In this document: positions 58,887-64,000 of the stretch, piece after piece
Layout: the number at the start of each line of letters is the position of its first letter
Numbering within the stretch: the stretch's first letter is position 1
Notes under the pieces: model-generated
The model's database searches: none
What the model was told of the DNA's origin: nothing
What the model saw: the letters and a program-made list of their open reading frames with translations, nothing else
Position numbers and translations under genes: made by a program
Source: Curtobacterium sp. MCLR17_036
GTDB taxonomy: Bacteria > Actinomycetota > Actinomycetes > Actinomycetales > Microbacteriaceae
Direction: 5' to 3'
NCBI RefSeq assembly: GCF_003234445.2
Contig: NZ_CP126269.1
Location: 3,100,001-3,164,000 of the forward strand
DNA: 64,000 nt

Positions 58887-60590
58887 ATGCACACGCGAAT
58901 GAGCCACTGGTGGGACGGGATCTCCCTGCGCACCAAGATCACCGGGATCACGGTGCTGCTCGTCGCGCTCGGCCTGCTCGTCGCCGGCCTCGGCACCATG
59001 ACGGTGCTGTCCACGTACCTCATGCAGCAGCTCGACAACACGGTGAAGCAGACCACCGAGCAGCTCGAGGGCCAGAACATCAGCGACGGCAAGCAGTACT
59101 GCCGGCTGTCGATCGTGCTCTCCCAGAGCGCCTACGTGGCAGCCTACGACGCCGACGGCGACCAGATCTGCGAGACCAAGGCCCCGAGCCGCCCGGACAT
59201 CCGCCAGGCGACGCTCGTGTCGGCCGCGCAGGCCAACCAGCGCGTCTCGCTCTACGACAGCCAGCACAACCACGAGTGGCGCGCGCAGGTCATCCCCGCC
59301 TCGCTGCAGAACCAGTCCGACGGCACGACCGAGACCGGCTACGTGCTCATCGCGGTCTCCAGCGCCGGCACCGACGAGACGATCGGCAAGTTCACCGCGA
59401 TCTTCCTCGGGTTCGGCGCCTCGGTGATCCTGCTCGGCGCCATGCTCACCCGGCTGCTCGTCACCGCGACCTTCGACCCGCTGCGCGACGTCGAGGACAC
59501 CGCCGCCCGCTTCGCCGCGGGCGACTTCAACCAGCGCCTGGAGGCCGACACCCCGAACACCGAGGTCGGTCGACTCAACCGCTCCCTCAACGTGATGCTC
59601 GAACGGATCGACTCGGCGTTCGAGGACCGCGAGCGCACGATCGCCCAGATGCGTCGGTTCGTCGGCGACGCCTCGCACGAGCTCCGCACGCCGCTCGTCT
59701 CGCTGCGCGGGTACGCCGAGCTGTACCGCATGGGCGCCCTGCGCAAGGAAGAGGACGTCGCCCAGGCGATGGAGCGCATCGAGAAGGAAGCGCAGCGGAT
59801 GGGCCTCCTCGTGCAGGACCTGCTCCAACTCGCCCGCATCGACGAGTCGAAGCCGCTCGAGCTCGGCCCGGTCGACCTCGTCGCCATCGCCCGCGACTCC
59901 GCCCTCGACACGATGGCGTCCAACCCCGACCGCGAGATCCAGGTCCTCGTCGAGGACGCCCTGACCGGCGAGAGCGTGCCCCAGGCCGTCCGCCCGCCGT
60001 CGTCACTGTCGTCCGGTTCGTCGGACTCGCCGGCCGACACGGGCGAGGTCGCCCCGGCGTCGCCCACCTCGGCGAACACCACCGGGCCGATCGCGTTCTC
60101 GCGCCAGACCATCGCGCGCCTCCGCGCCCGCCGCACCCGGGCGATGAACATCGACGCCGGGGCCGCGCCGACCGACGAGACCACGCCGCTGCCCACGGTC
60201 GTCCTGCCGAAGCGCCCGCCGATCGTCCTGGCGGAGGAGAACAAGATCCGCCAGATCGTCACGAACCTGATGGGCAACGCCATGCGGTTCACGGCGCACG
60301 ACGACCCGATCGAGATCGGCATCGGCGTGGACGACGAGCGCGGCATGGCGCACCTCGACGTCATCGACCACGGCGAGGGCATCCCCGCACAACTCCGCGA
60401 CAAGATCTTCCAGCGCTTCTGGCGTGCCGACACCTCACGCGCGCGGGACACCGGCGGCTCGGGCCTCGGCCTGGCCATCGTGTCCGGCATCGTCGCCGCG
60501 CACAACGGCTCCGTCGAGGTCTTCGACACCGAGGGCGGCGGCGCGACCTTCCGCGTCTGGCTCCCCCTGCTGCCGCGCGACGCGGTCTGA
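58887..60590 (+). CDS. Sensor histidine kinase with an insertion in its ATPase domain
   Basis: A 567-residue kinase: TM1 (20-44), extracytoplasmic sensor (45-168) with two cysteines (C72, C95), TM2 (169-194), HAMP (195-247), DHp with H264 (GDASHELRTPL), N-box NLMGNAMRF (460-468), G1 DHGEG (494-498), F-box FQRFWR and G2 GGSGLGLAI (523-531). Between the first ATPase strands and the N-box is an insertion of about 85 residues (about 362-447), first Ser/Pro/Thr-rich, then Arg-rich (ARLRARRTRA), which ordinary HATPase domains lack. The ATG is nine bases behind its own TATCGT box. Partner of the preceding regulator. Confidence 0.92.
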   Translation: MHTRMSHWWDGISLRTKITGITVLLVALGLLVAGLGTMTVLSTYLMQQLDNTVKQTTEQLEGQNISDGKQYCRLSIVLSQSAYVAAYDADGDQICETKAPSRPDIRQATLVSAAQANQRVSLYDSQHNHEWRAQVIPASLQNQSDGTTETGYVLIAVSSAGTDETIGKFTAIFLGFGASVILLGAMLTRLLVTATFDPLRDVEDTAARFAAGDFNQRLEADTPNTEVGRLNRSLNVMLERIDSAFEDRERTIAQMRRFVGDASHELRTPLVSLRGYAELYRMGALRKEEDVAQAMERIEKEAQRMGLLVQDLLQLARIDESKPLELGPVDLVAIARDSALDTMASNPDREIQVLVEDALTGESVPQAVRPPSSLSSGSSDSPADTGEVAPASPTSANTTGPIAFSRQTIARLRARRTRAMNIDAGAAPTDETTPLPTVVLPKRPPIVLAEENKIRQIVTNLMGNAMRFTAHDDPIEIGIGVDDERGMAHLDVIDHGEGIPAQLRDKIFQRFWRADTSRARDTGGSGLGLAIVSGIVAAHNGSVEVFDTEGGGATFRVWLPLLPRDAV

Positions 60591-60745
60591 CGCGCGGGCG
60601 CGGGCGCGGGCGGCCTTCCCGGCCGACCGGACACAACACCCCGCTCCACCCGCCGACCGGTCACCTCCTGTCGACTGACGGCAAGCTCATCGACGGCGCG
60701 TGACCAGTCCACGGCCGAGCGACAGCGGTTCATGTCCGGTAGGCA

Positions 60746-61624
60746 TCACGCGGCCGTGCGAGCCGCGAACGCCTGCCGCAGTCGTTCGAGGAGCACCGAG
60801 GGGCGAATGGCGTCCGCCGCGGTCGCGTGTATCACCAACCAGTCGTTGACCACGAAGCCGTTGTCTCGTCGCTGGTCGTGTCGGAAGACGTCGCGCTCCC
60901 GATGGTGATCGCCGTCGTACTCAAGCGCGATCCGGTACTCCGGCCAGGCGAGGTCGACACGGCCGAGGAATAGTCCGTCCGCATCGTGCACGTCGACGTT
61001 GAGCTCTGGTTCCGGGAACCCTGCATCCTCGACGGCCAGGCGCAGCCACGTCTCCATCGCGGATTCGGCTCCTACACGGACGCGGTGCAGGGCAGCCCGA
61101 GCGACCCGCACGTACCTGCTGCCTGCGACCACTGCCGCGCGGAGGTCGTCGATCGTCGCCAGACCCGACCGTCCGACCAGGTGGTCCCCGACCGCCACGA
61201 GGGCACCCACATCGAGACATGCCGAGCACTCGAACCACATCCCCGCGGGTGAACTCACCCGGTACCCCGCGTGCTCGACGACCTCGACACCGGACCGACG
61301 ATGCGCGATCACTCCCGGACGCCGCATCCGTCCGTCCTCGCCGACGGTTGTCACGTGGACCATCGGGTCGTCGCGGAAGCAAGGAGGGAGCGGTGCTCCC
61401 CAGAGCGCTGCAGCGGTGGTGTGGCTGAAGTACTGGTCCGGGCGCATGACGAGTGCCACTGCGGCAACGAAGTCTGCGTCGTCCGCTGCAGCACGGACGC
61501 CGCGCACCGGAGCCACCAGGTCGCGGCGACGAAGACGCTCCGGGTGGACTCCCTTCGCGAACGCCTCGGACACGGAGAACGAGCGGGTGATGAGGTCCGG
61601 CGGCAGCGGGCGAGGACGTGGCAT
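60746..61624 (-). CDS. AbiEi-like / DUF559 endonuclease-fold protein
   Basis: A 292-residue two-domain protein common in actinobacteria. The N-terminal part (about 1-110: FSVSEAFAKGVHPERLRRRD, YFSHTTAAALWGAPLP) resembles the winged-helix region of AbiEi-type type IV antitoxins. The C-terminal part (about 195-285) is a DUF559/VSR-like PD-(D/E)xK fold: ESAMETWLRLAVEDAGFPEPE, GRVDLAWPEYRIALEYDGDHH (core acids D and E), and RRDNGFVVNDWLVIHAT. Its cellular role is unknown. ATG 61624 (MPRPRPLPPD) is chosen; the upstream extension is improbable. It is convergent with the kinase gene and no toxin gene lies nearby. Confidence 0.8.
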   Translation of the reverse strand: MPRPRPLPPDLITRSFSVSEAFAKGVHPERLRRRDLVAPVRGVRAAADDADFVAAVALVMRPDQYFSHTTAAALWGAPLPPCFRDDPMVHVTTVGEDGRMRRPGVIAHRRSGVEVVEHAGYRVSSPAGMWFECSACLDVGALVAVGDHLVGRSGLATIDDLRAAVVAGSRYVRVARAALHRVRVGAESAMETWLRLAVEDAGFPEPELNVDVHDADGLFLGRVDLAWPEYRIALEYDGDHHRERDVFRHDQRRDNGFVVNDWLVIHATAADAIRPSVLLERLRQAFAARTAA

Positions 61625-61899
61625 CTCGCAAGCATCGAGCGTGGGCTCGGATCGCGACCGTCTGTCGGATCGGCCTGTGGACGAGGAGCCGAACCGCTCC
61701 TCCTGTGAGGGGATCGCTGTCAGCGCCGCGCGGAAGGGGCGAATACCGAGTGGGCACGAATCGCCGCACGAGCCCTGGCGACCGGGGGCCAGGCGTCGGC
61801 AGAGTCGAAGTCTGCCGACAATTCGTGACCACTCGACGGAACTGAGCGGAGCGTCGGGCCAGTCGGCCTCCGCCCCGCCCGGCCCGCCGCCCGCAGACG

Positions 61900-61939
61900 C
61901 GGAAGGGCCCCGCACGCGTCAGCGTGCGGGGCCCTTCCG
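61900..61939. terminator. Terminator of groEL
   Basis: An 18-bp perfect stem (61900-61917 with 61922-61939) and GTCA loop, ten bases beyond the groEL stop codon. The remaining 61625-61899 gap shows no gene. Confidence 0.9.
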
Positions 61940-61949
61940 GTGGGACTGC

Positions 61950-63640
<1,691 letters not shown>

Positions 63641-63645
63641 CGCCG

Positions 63646-63674
63646 ATTCTGGCACTCGCGGGGTGCGAGTGCAA
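63646..63674 (-). promoter_or_regulatory. groEL promoter overlapped by CIRCE element 2
   Basis: -35 TTGCAC (63669-63674) and -10 CAGAAT (63646-63651) are 17 bp apart. TGGCACTC-N9-GAGTGCAA (63650-63657 and 63667-63674), a second CIRCE with one arm change, covers the promoter itself. Confidence 0.8.
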
Positions 63675-63796
63675 CACGATCGGCAGGCCTGTGTCGAGTT
63701 CCCAGGACACCGTGCGGCAGGAGCGGGTCCCCGGAACGGCGCGGGCCGCCGGCCCGGGCCCGCGAGCGGCCGGTCCCGGCCACGGGCCGCACACGA

Positions 63797-63830
63797 CGAA
63801 CGCGCCGCCCCCGAGGGGACGACGCGTTCG
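63797..63830. terminator. Terminator of the cold-shock gene
   Basis: CGAACGCG (63797-63804) pairs with CGCGTTCG (63823-63830), with an inner CCCC/GGGG stem. It lies 21 bp past the stop codon of the cold-shock gene. Confidence 0.65.
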
Positions 63831-63851
63831 CGGTGGTGCTGCTGCCGGTGG

Positions 63852-63999
63852 TTCAGGCCGGTCGGACCGACTCGGCCTGCGGGCCCTTGGACCCGGTGCC
63901 GACGTCGAAGACGACCGCCTGGCCCTCCTCGAGGACCTTGTAGCCCGACATGTCGATGGCCGAGTAGTGCACGAACACGTCCTGACCTCCTCCATCGAC
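63852..63999 (-). CDS. Cold-shock protein (CspA family), C-terminal part
   Basis: The last 48 codons of a classical CspA-family protein, cut by the right window edge. RNP2 DVFVHYSAI is intact, followed by [19 protein letters not shown] and [11 protein letters not shown], the normal end of actinobacterial Csp proteins. RNP1 lies outside the window. Compared with the csp gene at 54177 it is the standard short form. It acts as an RNA chaperone at low temperature or in general stress. Its stop lies 178 bp upstream of the second CIRCE of groEL on the same strand. Confidence 0.93.
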
Positions 64000-64000
64000 G

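Noticed and set aside
60746..61624. Complete AbiE-type toxin-antitoxin system
   Set aside because: Only the AbiEi/DUF559-like protein is present; no nucleotidyltransferase toxin gene adjoins it.

Overview
The window is very GC-rich (roughly 70% or more), densely coding actinobacterial DNA. Gene content and order (GalU next to 5-formyltetrahydrofolate cyclo-ligase, FmdB-like zinc ribbon and MscL; XPB helicase next to a helicase-associated-domain protein, a cold-shock protein and a DUF3027 protein; CIRCE-controlled groEL without an adjacent groES) point to Micrococcales, family Microbacteriaceae. A Curtobacterium-like genome is my best guess from general resemblance; no rRNA or other species marker is present. 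I see no prophage, transposase, integrase or CRISPR array. This is a chromosomal housekeeping and accessory segment, cut at both ends (maltokinase at the left, cold-shock protein at the right).

Layout. 1-5.8 kb: truncated maltokinase, an unknown protein, a MaoC-like dehydratase, a GH2 glycosidase behind two palindromic operators, a 48-bp tandem repeat array and a PIG-V-like membrane mannosyltransferase. 6-11 kb: secreted amidase-like lipoprotein, unknown small protein, SpoIIE-type phosphatase, secreted repeat protein with a DUF1906-like C-terminus, tRNA-Ala(CGC). 11-16 kb: membrane protein, RimJ-type acetyltransferase, galU, divergent folate gene with fmdB, mscL, CDP-alcohol phosphatidyltransferase. 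16-29 kb: a very large helicase-like protein with mutated ATPase motifs and an overlapping small gene, a CitE-like lyase, a small membrane protein, and a four-gene FtsX-type ABC transporter operon with two asymmetric ATPases. 29-40 kb: membrane protein, aldo/keto reductase, lipoprotein pair, quinone oxidoreductase, polar amino acid ABC transporter, and a leaderless three-gene operon (SAH-hydrolase-like protein, amidohydrolase, DUF985 cupin) divergent from a glutaredoxin. 40-50 kb: kinase-like protein, nadE, small genes, copC, argG, ECF sigma factor with a membrane partner, tRNA-Arg(CCT) followed by five tandem copies of a tRNA 3'-end, epoxide hydrolase, HNH nuclease. 50-64 kb: NlpC/P60 hydrolase with a long leader, DtxR regulator, serC, DUF3027, cold-shock protein, helicase-associated protein, XPB, an OmpR-type two-component pair, a DUF559-type protein, groEL with two CIRCE elements, and a second cold-shock gene.

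Regulatory style. Many genes have a TANNNT-type -10 box 6-9 nt before the start codon and no Shine-Dalgarno sequence, so leaderless transcripts look common. Convergent genes are separated by long perfect hairpins. Within operons, 1-4 bp start/stop overlaps (ATGA, GTGA, TGATG) are the rule.

Most interesting for follow-up: the tRNA-Arg 3'-end repeat array, the paired ABC ATPases with complementary defects, the 1304-residue helicase-like protein lacking its Walker lysine and DEAS glutamate, the SAH-hydrolase-like operon with an altered substrate site, the histidine kinase with an insertion in its ATPase domain, and a dispersed GGGAGGC-centred palindromic motif.
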